The notes under the pieces were generated by a model. It did not search any database. It saw nothing but the letters and a program-made list of their open reading frames with translations, and was not told where the DNA came from. Of a stretch of DNA of 53,037 nt, positions 27,226-35,502 are shown one piece after another. The position numbers and the translations under genes were made by a program. Source of the DNA: Cytophagaceae bacterium (GTDB taxonomy: Bacteria; Bacteroidota; Bacteroidia; Cytophagales; Spirosomataceae). The stretch lies in contig CANHXO010000004.1 in the NCBI GenBank assembly GCA_947464595.1, positions 1 to 53,037 on the forward strand, read 5' to 3'. Each line of letters starts with the position of its first letter. Position 1 is the first letter of the stretch.

Positions 27226-28470
27226 ATGGGTGAATTATTTGGTGTTATTCAAGAAGATTTACGCGGAAATGTGATTCGCAGAATCTCTTTATTTACTGGT
27301 GAGTCGGAACCCAAAGTGGAAGAGTTAATACCTGTCTGGGAGGCCATTATCTTAGGGGGTTTATTGAAACTAATTCGGAATCGAATTAGATTCAATGCAC
27401 TTTATAATTTTATCTTACAGAAATCCATGCCGAGCGTCGCGATTCAGGAGTTGCAGGCAGGTAACGCGACTAAATTACAATTAGAAGAGATTAGTCAATA
27501 TGGAGAAGGCCTAATTGGGATTCTCATTCCAGATAAGAAGAGTGCTATTGCGATGCTGATCTCAAGGGAATTAGGATGTAAAAGTTCGTCATTTTTGAAA
27601 GGTTTGAGTGTACTTTTTGGTTTATATGGCTTTAAATTAAAAGAAGAAGATTACGATGCATTAAAGGATTGGAAGTCTTTTGCGGAGTTTTTTATCTTAA
27701 AAAAAGGAGATTTTAGTATTTTATGTCCATCAAATTTACGTTTTGCGATTTCTGACATCCTATTACTTTCCGATGTATTAAAATTAGATCCTGAGGCTTT
27801 AGTCTATTTAACAGAAGATGCTAATCGAGATGATGTCAAAACAAAACATCTGATTTTTGATCAGAAAAATCTTTTATATATTGTTATAACGATCATATTA
27901 AGTGGTTTTACGCTTTGGTATACCTTATTTAGGCCCAGTACTGAATCCGAAATAACAGCGGACCTTGAAGAGGTAATCCCCATCGACAGTTTAAATAAGT
28001 TCAATGATAGTTTAACAAAAGCGGTCTTGGATTCTAATCGACTTAAGAATGATTCCCTTTTCACATTAACTTGGCCAGATGGCACTCAAAATGTGGTACC
28101 TACGAAGTCAATTTTAGTTGATTTACACACATATTTAACAGATTCAACTCAAACCTCACCGGTAGAACTTATTTGTGATGAACTTAGCTTTGATCCGAAT
28201 ACCGATTTATTAATGAAGCCAACGGATTATTTATTTAAGCAGCTTTCGAGCTATTTAAATAAATCAAAAAATGTCGATGTCCAGATTTTAGCAATTTCTA
28301 ATAAAGATGACAAATCATCCTTTAAACGTGCTTTTATTATTAAAAACCGCTTAGTGGGAGAAGGCCTTTCCTTTAAAAAAATTAGTGTGCAGCCTAGCGT
28401 AGAAAGTAACAATAACCAGGTTGATTCTCAAGTCAAATTTATATTTACTAAGCGTAATTTATTGAAATAA
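27226..28470 (+). CDS. DUF937-like / single TM / degenerate OmpA-like protein
   Basis: 414 residues. The N-terminal part (about 1-190) is helical and resembles DUF937 proteins (repeated short helical units such as [20 protein letters not shown]). One membrane helix follows ([19 protein letters not shown], about 209-227), then a low-complexity spacer, then about 120 residues with an OmpA C-terminal-like layout: [20 protein letters not shown], a [12 protein letters not shown] strand and a final [10 protein letters not shown] strand. The Asp and Arg residues that bind diaminopimelate in OmpA domains are not evident. The ATG at 27226 is chosen because a -7 promoter box lies between it and the upstream ATG. 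Function unknown; anchorage to the envelope is inference. Confidence 0.65.
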   Translation: MGELFGVIQEDLRGNVIRRISLFTGESEPKVEELIPVWEAIILGGLLKLIRNRIRFNALYNFILQKSMPSVAIQELQAGNATKLQLEEISQYGEGLIGILIPDKKSAIAMLISRELGCKSSSFLKGLSVLFGLYGFKLKEEDYDALKDWKSFAEFFILKKGDFSILCPSNLRFAISDILLLSDVLKLDPEALVYLTEDANRDDVKTKHLIFDQKNLLYIVITIILSGFTLWYTLFRPSTESEITADLEEVIPIDSLNKFNDSLTKAVLDSNRLKNDSLFTLTWPDGTQNVVPTKSILVDLHTYLTDSTQTSPVELICDELSFDPNTDLLMKPTDYLFKQLSSYLNKSKNVDVQILAISNKDDKSSFKRAFIIKNRLVGEGLSFKKISVQPSVESNNNQVDSQVKFIFTKRNLLK

Positions 28471-28503
28471 TACAATATATTAGGTTTATATAGATTAATA
28501 AGA

Positions 28504-28511
28504 TACTTTTG
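28504..28511 (+). promoter_or_regulatory. -7 box of the DEAD-box helicase promoter
   Basis: TACTTTTG matches TAnnTTTG. Predicted transcription begins at about 28518-28520, only a few bases before the structured leader starts at 28527, and gives a leader of about 120 bases. The -33 region is AT-rich but lacks a clear TTG. Confidence 0.5.
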
Positions 28512-28526
28512 TAATAAATAAGTACA

Positions 28527-28612
28527 AATACATCCGCACAAACTCTTTTACAGGTAATGTAAATCCCTTTCATTTTTAGGGCTATTGGCAAGAGTTAAAT
28601 TACGGATGTGTT
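28527..28612 (+). ncRNA. Structured 5' leader (cis-regulatory candidate) of DEAD-box helicase
   Basis: Three nested pairings can be drawn. The outer stem joins 28527-28536 with 28603-28612 (10 bp, one G-T pair). The middle stem joins AACTCTT (28541-28547) with AAGAGTT (28590-28596). The inner hairpin joins CCCT (28565-28568) with AGGG (28578-28581). A start codon directly followed by a stop (ATGTAA, 28557-28562) lies between the middle and inner stems. The element begins just after the predicted transcription start and ends 27 bases before the helicase ATG. A regulatory role, for example autoregulation by the helicase or a temperature response, is inference; I do not recognise it as a known RNA family. 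Confidence 0.5.
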
Positions 28613-28639
28613 CGGGCATCGTAATTAAAATATATCTAA

Positions 28640-30445
28640 ATGAGTGAAAAAATTCGCTTTGATTCGCTTCCTTTATCGGAAGGAATCCAAGCCGCAGTTA
28701 AAGAAATGGGCTTTGAATATGCTTCTCCCATTCAATCAGAAGCAATTCCATATGTAATGGAGGGTAGAGATGTTATCGGTCAGGCGCAAACAGGCACTGG
28801 TAAAACGGCAGCATTTGGTATTCCTATGATCGAACATATTGTTCCCTTTGAGAAATTTGTTCAAGCGATCATCTTATGTCCTACCCGTGAATTAGCGGTT
28901 CAGGTTTCAGAGGAAATGAGAAAATTATCCAAATTCACGAAAGGTGTTTGGGTTACAACCGTTTATGGAGGTGATTCGATTGACCGACAAATCAAATCCC
29001 TAAAAGCTGGGGCAAATATTGTCGTAGGTACACCAGGACGTGTGATAGATTTAATTGAGCGCCGCGCGTTAAAATTAAATCAGACTTCTATGGTGGTATT
29101 GGATGAGGCGGATGAAATGCTTGATATGGGTTTTCGTGAAGATATTGAAAGTATTTTGGAAGAAATACCCAATGAGCGTCAAACGGTTTTATTCTCAGCG
29201 ACCATGTCTAAGCCTATTTTGGCTTTGACAAATCGTTTTTTAACGGATCCTAAATTAGTTAAGGTGGTTAAGAATGAGATTACTAACGTCAACATTGAGC
29301 AATTGTATTTTGACGTCAAAGGAAGAGCTAAAATGGAGGTTACTACTCGTTTGATCGATTTTTATGCCTTAAAATTAGTATTGATTTTCTGTAATCAGAA
29401 AAAGCGTGTTGACGAGGTTGTTGAAGAGTTAGCGTTAAGAGGTTATGCAGCTGAAGGCTTGCATGGCGATTTAAGGCAAAGTCAGCGTACTCAAGTGATG
29501 AATCGTTTTCGTTCAGGAAATGTCAGTTTTTTAGTGGCGACAGATGTCGCGGCTCGTGGATTGGATGTTGAAAATGTGGATGCTGTAATTAATTATGACA
29601 TTCCATTGGACGAAGAATATTATGTGCACCGGATCGGTAGAACGGGACGTGCAGGTAAATTTGGTAAAGCTTTTACCTTGGTAGTGGGTTCTGAACGTAA
29701 TCGTTTACGTGAAATTATGAACTATACTAAAGTTAAAATAGATAAGGGCGTAATTCCAACTTTCTCTGATGTGGTAGGGATTAAAAAAGGCATGTTTATT
29801 GAACGTGTCGCTAGCACGATTGCAGAGGGCGATTTGGATTTATTTGCTGATGCGTTACCTAACTTGCAACATGCTGGATTTACCGTAGATCAGATTGTAA
29901 GTGCTCTAGTTAAATTGAGCATGGGAGTTCAGAAAAATGAGTTTGGGGATGAAAATTTAGAGGGTGAGCTTGAACGTCAATCACGCAAATATGGCCGTGA
30001 TGAGCGCGGGGGTGGAGGATTTAGAGATCGCAATGATCGTGGGGGAGACCGTGATAGCCGAAGAGGTGCTGGTCGCTTTGATCGCGATTCTCGTGGTGGT
30101 GGAGATCGAGGCGGACGTTTTGAAAGAGGAAACGATCGTGATCGTTCATCAGCTCCTAGAGGCCCTCGCATGGATCGTGAAGGGAAACCTTATCGTTCCG
30201 ATGAAAATATGGTTCGAATGTTTGTCAACATTGGATTTGATGAAAAAATATCTCCTTCTAATATTGTAGGTGCCTTCGCGGGTGAGTCTGGAATTCCAGG
30301 AAATGTATTAGGTCAAATTCAAATTGAGAATAAACGTACCTATGTCGATGTGCCTAAGGAGTATGCCAATGTGGTTTTAGAAAAAATGGCTGGAGCCCAA
30401 ATAAAGGGTAAAAGAGTTTTAGTTGAAATTGCTAAACCTGCTTAG
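28640..30445 (+). CDS. deaD: DEAD-box ATP-dependent RNA helicase (DeaD/CsdA-like) with RG-rich insert
   Basis: 601 residues. RecA-like domain 1 has a Q-motif near 7-35, AQTGTGKT (49-56), PTRELA (81-86), TPGR (131-134), DEAD (155-158) and SAT (186-188). Domain 2 has HRIGRTGRAG (330-339). After about 345-440, which resembles the DeaD dimerisation region, comes a low-complexity segment (about 449-511) dominated by Arg, Gly and Asp. It ends in a DbpA-type RNA-binding domain (about 524-599, MVRMFVNIGFDEKI to KGKRVLVEIAKP). Such proteins unwind rRNA and mRNA in ribosome assembly and cold adaptation. It is a single-gene unit with its own promoter, structured leader and terminator. Confidence 0.94.
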   Translation: MSEKIRFDSLPLSEGIQAAVKEMGFEYASPIQSEAIPYVMEGRDVIGQAQTGTGKTAAFGIPMIEHIVPFEKFVQAIILCPTRELAVQVSEEMRKLSKFTKGVWVTTVYGGDSIDRQIKSLKAGANIVVGTPGRVIDLIERRALKLNQTSMVVLDEADEMLDMGFREDIESILEEIPNERQTVLFSATMSKPILALTNRFLTDPKLVKVVKNEITNVNIEQLYFDVKGRAKMEVTTRLIDFYALKLVLIFCNQKKRVDEVVEELALRGYAAEGLHGDLRQSQRTQVMNRFRSGNVSFLVATDVAARGLDVENVDAVINYDIPLDEEYYVHRIGRTGRAGKFGKAFTLVVGSERNRLREIMNYTKVKIDKGVIPTFSDVVGIKKGMFIERVASTIAEGDLDLFADALPNLQHAGFTVDQIVSALVKLSMGVQKNEFGDENLEGELERQSRKYGRDERGGGGFRDRNDRGGDRDSRRGAGRFDRDSRGGGDRGGRFERGNDRDRSSAPRGPRMDREGKPYRSDENMVRMFVNIGFDEKISPSNIVGAFAGESGIPGNVLGQIQIENKRTYVDVPKEYANVVLEKMAGAQIKGKRVLVEIAKPA

Positions 30446-30463
30446 TCCATAAAATTCTTTTTT

Positions 30464-30494
30464 AAAGGGTGGCGATTTCGTCACCCTTTTTTTT
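30464..30494 (+). terminator. Intrinsic terminator of the helicase gene
   Basis: An 11-bp stem (30464-30474 with 30479-30489, one G-T pair) with loop ATTT, followed by a run of T residues to 30494. Confidence 0.85.
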
Positions 30495-30511
30495 ATACCA
30501 AAAACTTAGTA

Positions 30512-30519
30512 TAAATTTG
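30512..30519 (+). promoter_or_regulatory. -7 box upstream of the PSD1/DUF1501 gene pair
   Basis: TAAATTTG matches TAnnTTTG, immediately after the helicase terminator and about 28 bases before the PSD1 ATG. There is no clear -33 element. Confidence 0.4.
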
Positions 30520-30547
30520 AAGATTAAAGCTTTATATCTTAGATTCT

Positions 30548-33244
30548 ATGATGAGCAAAGGAAATCTGTATTGGTTGTTAACGGTATCCCTGATTGTCAG
30601 TGGTATTTTGGTTTCTACCTATATTTCATCTTCTTCTGGAACGCAAATTTCCTATGCTCAGGATGTTAAACCCATCTTAAATAAGCATTGCATCGCCTGT
30701 CATGGGGGAGTAAAAAAACAAGGTAAGTTTAGTTTGTTATTTCAAGAGGAAGCTTATGCTGCCACAGCATCTGGCAAACCTAGTATTGTTCCTTTTCATC
30801 CTGAAAAGAGCGATTTTATTAGTCGATTGCATTCCAAAGATCCAGAAGAGAAAATGCCCTATAAAAAGGATCCATTGACTTCTAAAGAAATCAACATATT
30901 GACTCAATGGGTGAAGGAAGGTGCTAAGTGGGAGGATCATTGGGCTTATTTACCTGTCAAAAAACCATCCATTCCTGCCAGCGAAGGATTGCTATCAAAA
31001 TTAAAGTTTTGGACTGAAAGTTTTGTTAAAAACCCGGTTGACAATTTTGTATTGGAAGAGTTAAATAATCAAGGGTTAGCTCATTCAAAAAAGGCTGAAA
31101 AGGAGATTTTGGTACGCCGATTATCTCTTGACTTAACCGGTTTGCCACCTACGGAATCTATGGTTAATGAATTCAGTATGATTCAGACAGATGAAGATTA
31201 CGCAAAATTTGTTGATAAATTAATGAATTTGCCTTCATTTGGTGAGAAATGGGCATCCGTTTGGTTAGATCTTGCACGCTATTCAGATAGCCGTGGTTAT
31301 CAAAAAGATAATGGTCGAACCATTTGGCCTTACCGCGATTGGGTTATTTCTTCTTTTAACAAAAATCTTTCGTTTCGTGAATTTGTCAAAAAACAATTAG
31401 CGGGAGATTTGTTGGAAAATCCCCAAGACGACGATTACATTGCCACAGGTTTTCATCGGAATACGATGAATAATGATGAGACAGGAACGGTAGATGAGGA
31501 GTTTAGAGTGGCCGCTGTTATAGACCGAGTGAATACAACTTGGGATGCTTTACATGGTACTTCATTTTCATGCGTTCAATGTCATAGCCATCCATATGAT
31601 CCAATTAGACATGAAGAGTATTACAAGTTCATGGCATTTCTTAATAACACTCGGGATGAAGATACTGGAGATGAAGCACCTAATATTCGGCAGTTTAACT
31701 CAACTGATCTTCCGAAATTAGCTGAATTTCAGGCTAAAATTTCCTCATTGCCTTCAGCGCAAAAAATGTATTTAAATCGATTTATTAAGTTTTTAGAACC
31801 TAGGTTTCATGCGCACTATGCTGATAATTTTACTGAGGGAGCCTTATTAGGTGGAACACAAATAGGCTTAAGACATACGGGGAGTTGTCGATTACCAAAA
31901 TTAAAGACAGACGGTGTTAAACAATTACTATTGCAATATTCGGCTAAAAATCCTGGAGGGATATTGCAAATACGAGCGGGTGGTATTCATGGGAAAGTAG
32001 TTTTAAAAGTTAAATTGGACACGACTTCGAAAGGTAAATTGTTAACGTTAAATTGGCCTGTGTCAACAGGCAGGCAAGATTATTACTTGGAAGCCTTTAA
32101 TGGGAAGTTGGCAGGAAAATCAGATGATGTGTTTAAAATTGTTTGGTTTGCATTGCTTCCAGAATTGAATTTAAGTAAAAATGATTTTGATGGATTTCTT
32201 TCCTTAGTAACAGCCAAAACAGATAATTTCCCCATTTATTTAGAAATGCCAAAGGATTATAGTCGGAACACCTACGTATTTAAACGGGGTAATTGGCTCG
32301 TCCACGGAGATTCCGTTCAACCCGATGTGCCCGGTTTTATGCATCAATTTAAAGCTGAATGGCCTAAGAATCGTCTTGGGTTAGCTAATTGGGTTGTGGA
32401 TTCGTCTAATCCTTTATTTGCAAGAAATGTAGCAAATCGATTTTGGGAGCAATTGTTTGGGATGGGGATTGTTGAAACTCTAGAAGATTTTGGTTCGCAA
32501 GGGGCTAAACCTTCTCATCAGAAATTACTGGATTATTTGGCCTACCAGTTTATTTTCAAATACGATATGAAGCCAAAAGCTTTAATCAAAGAAATCGTTT
32601 GTTCCTCCACTTACCAACAAGATTCCAAAGCCAGCAAATCTTTAATGGCGGTTGATCCCTACAATAAATATTTAGCTCGAGGACCTCGTTTTAGACTATC
32701 TGCGGAGCAAGTTCGAGATCAAGCTTTATCTGTATCTGGACTATTAAATCCCAAAATGTATGGTAAACCCGTTATGCCATATCAGCCTGAGGGTGTTTGG
32801 CAAGCAGTAAATAGTAGTTTAAAATGGAAACAAAGTGAAGGAAATGAACAGTATAGAAGGGCTATTTATATCTTTACCAGGCGTACAGGACCTTATCCTT
32901 CCCAGTTTACGTTTGACTCGCCTTCCCGTGAAGTTTGTCTTGTCAGAAGGGTACGAACAAATACCCCATTGCAGGCACTTGTCATGTTAAATGACCCAGT
33001 TTTTGTCGAGGTGGCTCATAAAATAGCTTTGGATATGGCTAAAATGAAAAACGAAAAACCTGAAGAGCGAATAGCTGCGATGTACAAGAAAATGTTTGTC
33101 CATGAAATAAAAAACAAAGATTTAACTACTTTAGTTAATCTGTTTAATAGGGGCCAGTCGGTCAAATCCTCGAATAAAATCCAAGGATATGATTGGGCCG
33201 CTAGTGCAATGTTGAATTTAGATGAATTTGTGACAAAAATGTAA
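30548..33244 (+). CDS. PSD1 and cytochrome c (PSCyt1/DUF1549/DUF1553) domain protein
   Basis: 898 residues of the large family first described in Planctomycetes. An N-terminal hydrophobic segment (about 8-25) acts as signal or anchor. The planctomycete cytochrome c domain follows with heme motif CIACH (about 48-52). The PSCyt2/DUF1549 domain (about 160-360) contains LTGLPPT, SVWLDLARYSDSRGYQKDNG and a second CxxCH (CVQCH, 342-346). A middle carbohydrate-binding-like beta region and the C-terminal DUF1553/PSD1 domain (about 630-880) complete it. No enzymatic activity is established for the family; exported and heme-linked redox function is inference. The DUF1501 gene follows after 3 bases, the usual partner. 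Confidence 0.9.
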   Translation: MMSKGNLYWLLTVSLIVSGILVSTYISSSSGTQISYAQDVKPILNKHCIACHGGVKKQGKFSLLFQEEAYAATASGKPSIVPFHPEKSDFISRLHSKDPEEKMPYKKDPLTSKEINILTQWVKEGAKWEDHWAYLPVKKPSIPASEGLLSKLKFWTESFVKNPVDNFVLEELNNQGLAHSKKAEKEILVRRLSLDLTGLPPTESMVNEFSMIQTDEDYAKFVDKLMNLPSFGEKWASVWLDLARYSDSRGYQKDNGRTIWPYRDWVISSFNKNLSFREFVKKQLAGDLLENPQDDDYIATGFHRNTMNNDETGTVDEEFRVAAVIDRVNTTWDALHGTSFSCVQCHSHPYDPIRHEEYYKFMAFLNNTRDEDTGDEAPNIRQFNSTDLPKLAEFQAKISSLPSAQKMYLNRFIKFLEPRFHAHYADNFTEGALLGGTQIGLRHTGSCRLPKLKTDGVKQLLLQYSAKNPGGILQIRAGGIHGKVVLKVKLDTTSKGKLLTLNWPVSTGRQDYYLEAFNGKLAGKSDDVFKIVWFALLPELNLSKNDFDGFLSLVTAKTDNFPIYLEMPKDYSRNTYVFKRGNWLVHGDSVQPDVPGFMHQFKAEWPKNRLGLANWVVDSSNPLFARNVANRFWEQLFGMGIVETLEDFGSQGAKPSHQKLLDYLAYQFIFKYDMKPKALIKEIVCSSTYQQDSKASKSLMAVDPYNKYLARGPRFRLSAEQVRDQALSVSGLLNPKMYGKPVMPYQPEGVWQAVNSSLKWKQSEGNEQYRRAIYIFTRRTGPYPSQFTFDSPSREVCLVRRVRTNTPLQALVMLNDPVFVEVAHKIALDMAKMKNEKPEERIAAMYKKMFVHEIKNKDLTTLVNLFNRGQSVKSSNKIQGYDWAASAMLNLDEFVTKM

Positions 33245-33247
33245 GAG

Positions 33248-34702
33248 ATGAGCCAAGAACTAGAAAATAGAGCATTGAGTTATTTAACACGTAGGCATTT
33301 TTTACGTCAATGTTCTACGGGTATGGGAATGATGGCTTTGGGCTCTATGCTAGGTTCATGTGAGAATACACCTCTAGGCCAAGAAGAATCCTTGGCGAAA
33401 TTGGCACATATTTTACCTAAAGCCAAACGGGTAATTTACATTCATAAAGCGGGTTCACCATCTCAGTTGGAACTTTTTGATTACAAACCCGAATTGGTTA
33501 AATGGCATGGTAAAGACTGTCCGGAGGAATTATTGAAAGGTAAAACCTTTGCTTTTATTCGAGGTGTTCCTAAAATGTTAGGTCCTCAAGGTAAATTCAA
33601 CCAGTTTGGCCAATCGGGTGCCTGGGTTTCTGATTACTTGCCCTATTTTCAAAATGTAGTCGATGAGGTATGTTTTCTAAAAGCCATGCATACGGATCAA
33701 TTTAATCATGCACCTGCGCAATTGTTTATGCAAACAGGAAGTGCAAGATTGGGAAGACCTGGTATGGGGGCTTGGGCGGTGTATGGCCTAGGCTCAGAAA
33801 ATGCAAATTTACCTGGTTTCATTGTACTTACTTCGGGAAATAAATATCCAGAAGGAGGGAAGAGTATTTGGGGCAGTGGTTTTTTGCCTTCTATCTATCA
33901 AGGTGTACATTGCAGATCCACAGGTGAGCCAGTTTTATATGTTGAAAACCCTAGTCAGGTTACTCGTGATGACAGACGTAACACCATCGATGCGATTAAT
34001 GAAATTAATCAAAGAGAATACGAAGAATATCAAGATCCTGAAATTTTGACGCGAATTTCTCAATATGAAATGGCATTTAAAATGCAAGCTTCGGTACCAG
34101 ATGTGATGGATATTCGTGATGAACCTGAATACATCCATAATTTATATGGCACAACGATTGGAACCCCTTCATTTGCCAATAATTGTTTATTAGCTAGAAA
34201 GTTAGCTGAGAATGGAGTGCGATTTATTCAATTGTATGATTGGGGTTGGGATACACACGGTTCCAGTGCCTCAGAAGCTTTGGAAATTGGATTACGAACT
34301 AAGTGCAAAGAAACAGATCAAGGAATGAGTGCTCTATTATTTGATTTGAAGCAAAGGGGATTATTAGATGAAACTTTAGTTGTCTGGAGTGGCGAATTTG
34401 GTCGCACACCCATGCAAGAAAATCGTGATAATAAACCAGCTCCATTTTTAGGCCGCGATCATCATCCTGATGCGTTTACGATTTGGATGGCGGGTGCAGG
34501 GGTCAAAAAAGGATTTACTTATGGGGCAACCGATGAAATAGGTTACTCAGGGGTGGAAGGAAAGGCTCATATTCATGACCTTCAAGCGACCATTTTACAT
34601 ATTTTAGGTCTAGATCATGAAAAGTTGACCTATCCTTTCCAAGGACGATCCTTTCGATTAACAGATGTGGCTGGTAAAGTAATTGCCCCCATTTTAGCTT
34701 AA
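33248..34702 (+). CDS. DUF1501 protein (sulfatase/phosphatase-superfamily-like), Tat-exported
   Basis: 484 residues. The N-terminus has a Tat signal: TRRHFLRQ (14-21), a hydrophobic stretch, and a possible lipobox LGSC ending at Cys38, suggesting a Tat-exported lipoprotein. The DUF1501 core shows conserved metal-site-like motifs: FNHAPAQLFMQTG, DWGWDTHGSS, WSGEFGRTPM and GRDHHPDAFTIWMAGAGV. The family belongs to the alkaline phosphatase/sulfatase-like fold, but its activity is not known. It is coupled to the PSD1 gene (3-base gap). Its stop shares the palindrome TTAA with the convergent methyltransferase-like gene. A tatA gene is elsewhere in the window. Confidence 0.9.
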   Translation: MSQELENRALSYLTRRHFLRQCSTGMGMMALGSMLGSCENTPLGQEESLAKLAHILPKAKRVIYIHKAGSPSQLELFDYKPELVKWHGKDCPEELLKGKTFAFIRGVPKMLGPQGKFNQFGQSGAWVSDYLPYFQNVVDEVCFLKAMHTDQFNHAPAQLFMQTGSARLGRPGMGAWAVYGLGSENANLPGFIVLTSGNKYPEGGKSIWGSGFLPSIYQGVHCRSTGEPVLYVENPSQVTRDDRRNTIDAINEINQREYEEYQDPEILTRISQYEMAFKMQASVPDVMDIRDEPEYIHNLYGTTIGTPSFANNCLLARKLAENGVRFIQLYDWGWDTHGSSASEALEIGLRTKCKETDQGMSALLFDLKQRGLLDETLVVWSGEFGRTPMQENRDNKPAPFLGRDHHPDAFTIWMAGAGVKKGFTYGATDEIGYSGVEGKAHIHDLQATILHILGLDHEKLTYPFQGRSFRLTDVAGKVIAPILA

Positions 34703-35103
34703 GATTTTTTAAATTTAAAATGTTGTTTGGGGGCTATTGGGTTAAAAAACAGTAATCCAATTTCAAATAATTCAATGGATAAAATGATTTGTTCATTTTT
34801 GATCAGTTTTTCCCAAAGAGCTAAACCCAGTGTATTTCTAATCTGGGTGACCAACAACACATCTTCATATTTCGTCTCTAATACTTCCATGTCCAATTGA
34901 TCTATTGGTATTATTTGGACTCTTAACTTATTGTTATCTAATGATTTAGCCTCAAAATGGGTTAATTCTTTTTTTAATAACAAGCTCAATTCACCTGATT
35001 GATGCAAGCAAGGATTGATGACTTGAGTATACAATTCATAGACAAATGGAGAATGTAATCCATGGGCATTCCCGGCTTTTAGGTTAAATAAAAATCGTTT
35101 CAT
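34699..35103 (-). CDS. Shortened relative of a SAM-dependent methyltransferase (core missing)
   Basis: 134 residues. The N-terminus (LKAGNAHGLHSPFVYELYTQ, 8-27) and the C-terminus (ILSIELFEIGLLFFNP then KQHFKFK) resemble, from memory, the two ends of a roughly 230-250-residue Bacteroidota methyltransferase family. The intervening glycine-rich SAM-binding Rossmann motif is absent, so catalysis is unlikely. The reading frame is intact, which argues for a maintained shortened protein or a recent clean in-frame loss rather than a decaying pseudogene. The ATG directly follows the apaG stop codon, implying coupled translation. The homology is recalled, not computed. Confidence 0.6.
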   Translation of the reverse strand: MKRFLFNLKAGNAHGLHSPFVYELYTQVINPCLHQSGELSLLLKKELTHFEAKSLDNNKLRVQIIPIDQLDMEVLETKYEDVLLVTQIRNTLGLALWEKLIKNEQIILSIELFEIGLLFFNPIAPKQHFKFKKS

Positions 35104-35490
35104 TTAATTTAAAGCGAAGTTGGGTATTAATTCAAATGCGGGTATTTGAACCTTAAAGGTTGAATTATCTGCTAAATTTAAAAATAAATAATACCCCTCC
35201 ATTTTACCTATTGAGGATATTAAAGGACATCCTGAGGTATAGGTAAAACTTTCTCCAGGTTCAATGACAGGTTGTTGGCCCACAACACCCAGTCCATTGA
35301 CGACTTCATTGATTCCCGACCCATCTTTTATTTCCCAATAACGACTAACGAGTTGTCCGGTTTGATCTGATAAGTTTTGGATCGTAATCTGGTAAGTGAA
35401 AAAGTATTTATACGGTAATTGCAGTTCATAATCTGACATGTACGTGGTTTCTACAGAGATTATATATTTATTTGTGTTCGGATCTTTCAT
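35104..35490 (-). CDS. apaG: ApaG-family protein
   Basis: 128 residues with a single immunoglobulin-like ApaG fold. Family signatures visible are YFFTYQITIQNLSDQTGQLV, SRYWEIKDGSG, the loop GLGVVGQQPVIEPGESFTYTSG, and the GKMEGYYLF strand. Bacterial ApaG has been linked genetically to Co2+ resistance and Mg2+ efflux in Salmonella; its biochemical role remains uncertain. Its stop abuts the start of the truncated methyltransferase. It is divergent from ung with only 12 bases between the starts. Confidence 0.93.
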   Translation of the reverse strand: MKDPNTNKYIISVETTYMSDYELQLPYKYFFTYQITIQNLSDQTGQLVSRYWEIKDGSGINEVVNGLGVVGQQPVIEPGESFTYTSGCPLISSIGKMEGYYLFLNLADNSTFKVQIPAFELIPNFALN

Positions 35491-35502
35491 ACCATATAAT
35501 TG

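Noticed and set aside
30469-30669. Small plus-strand frame between the helicase and PSD1 genes
   Set aside because: It runs through the helicase terminator and into PSD1 in another frame, so it is a shadow.
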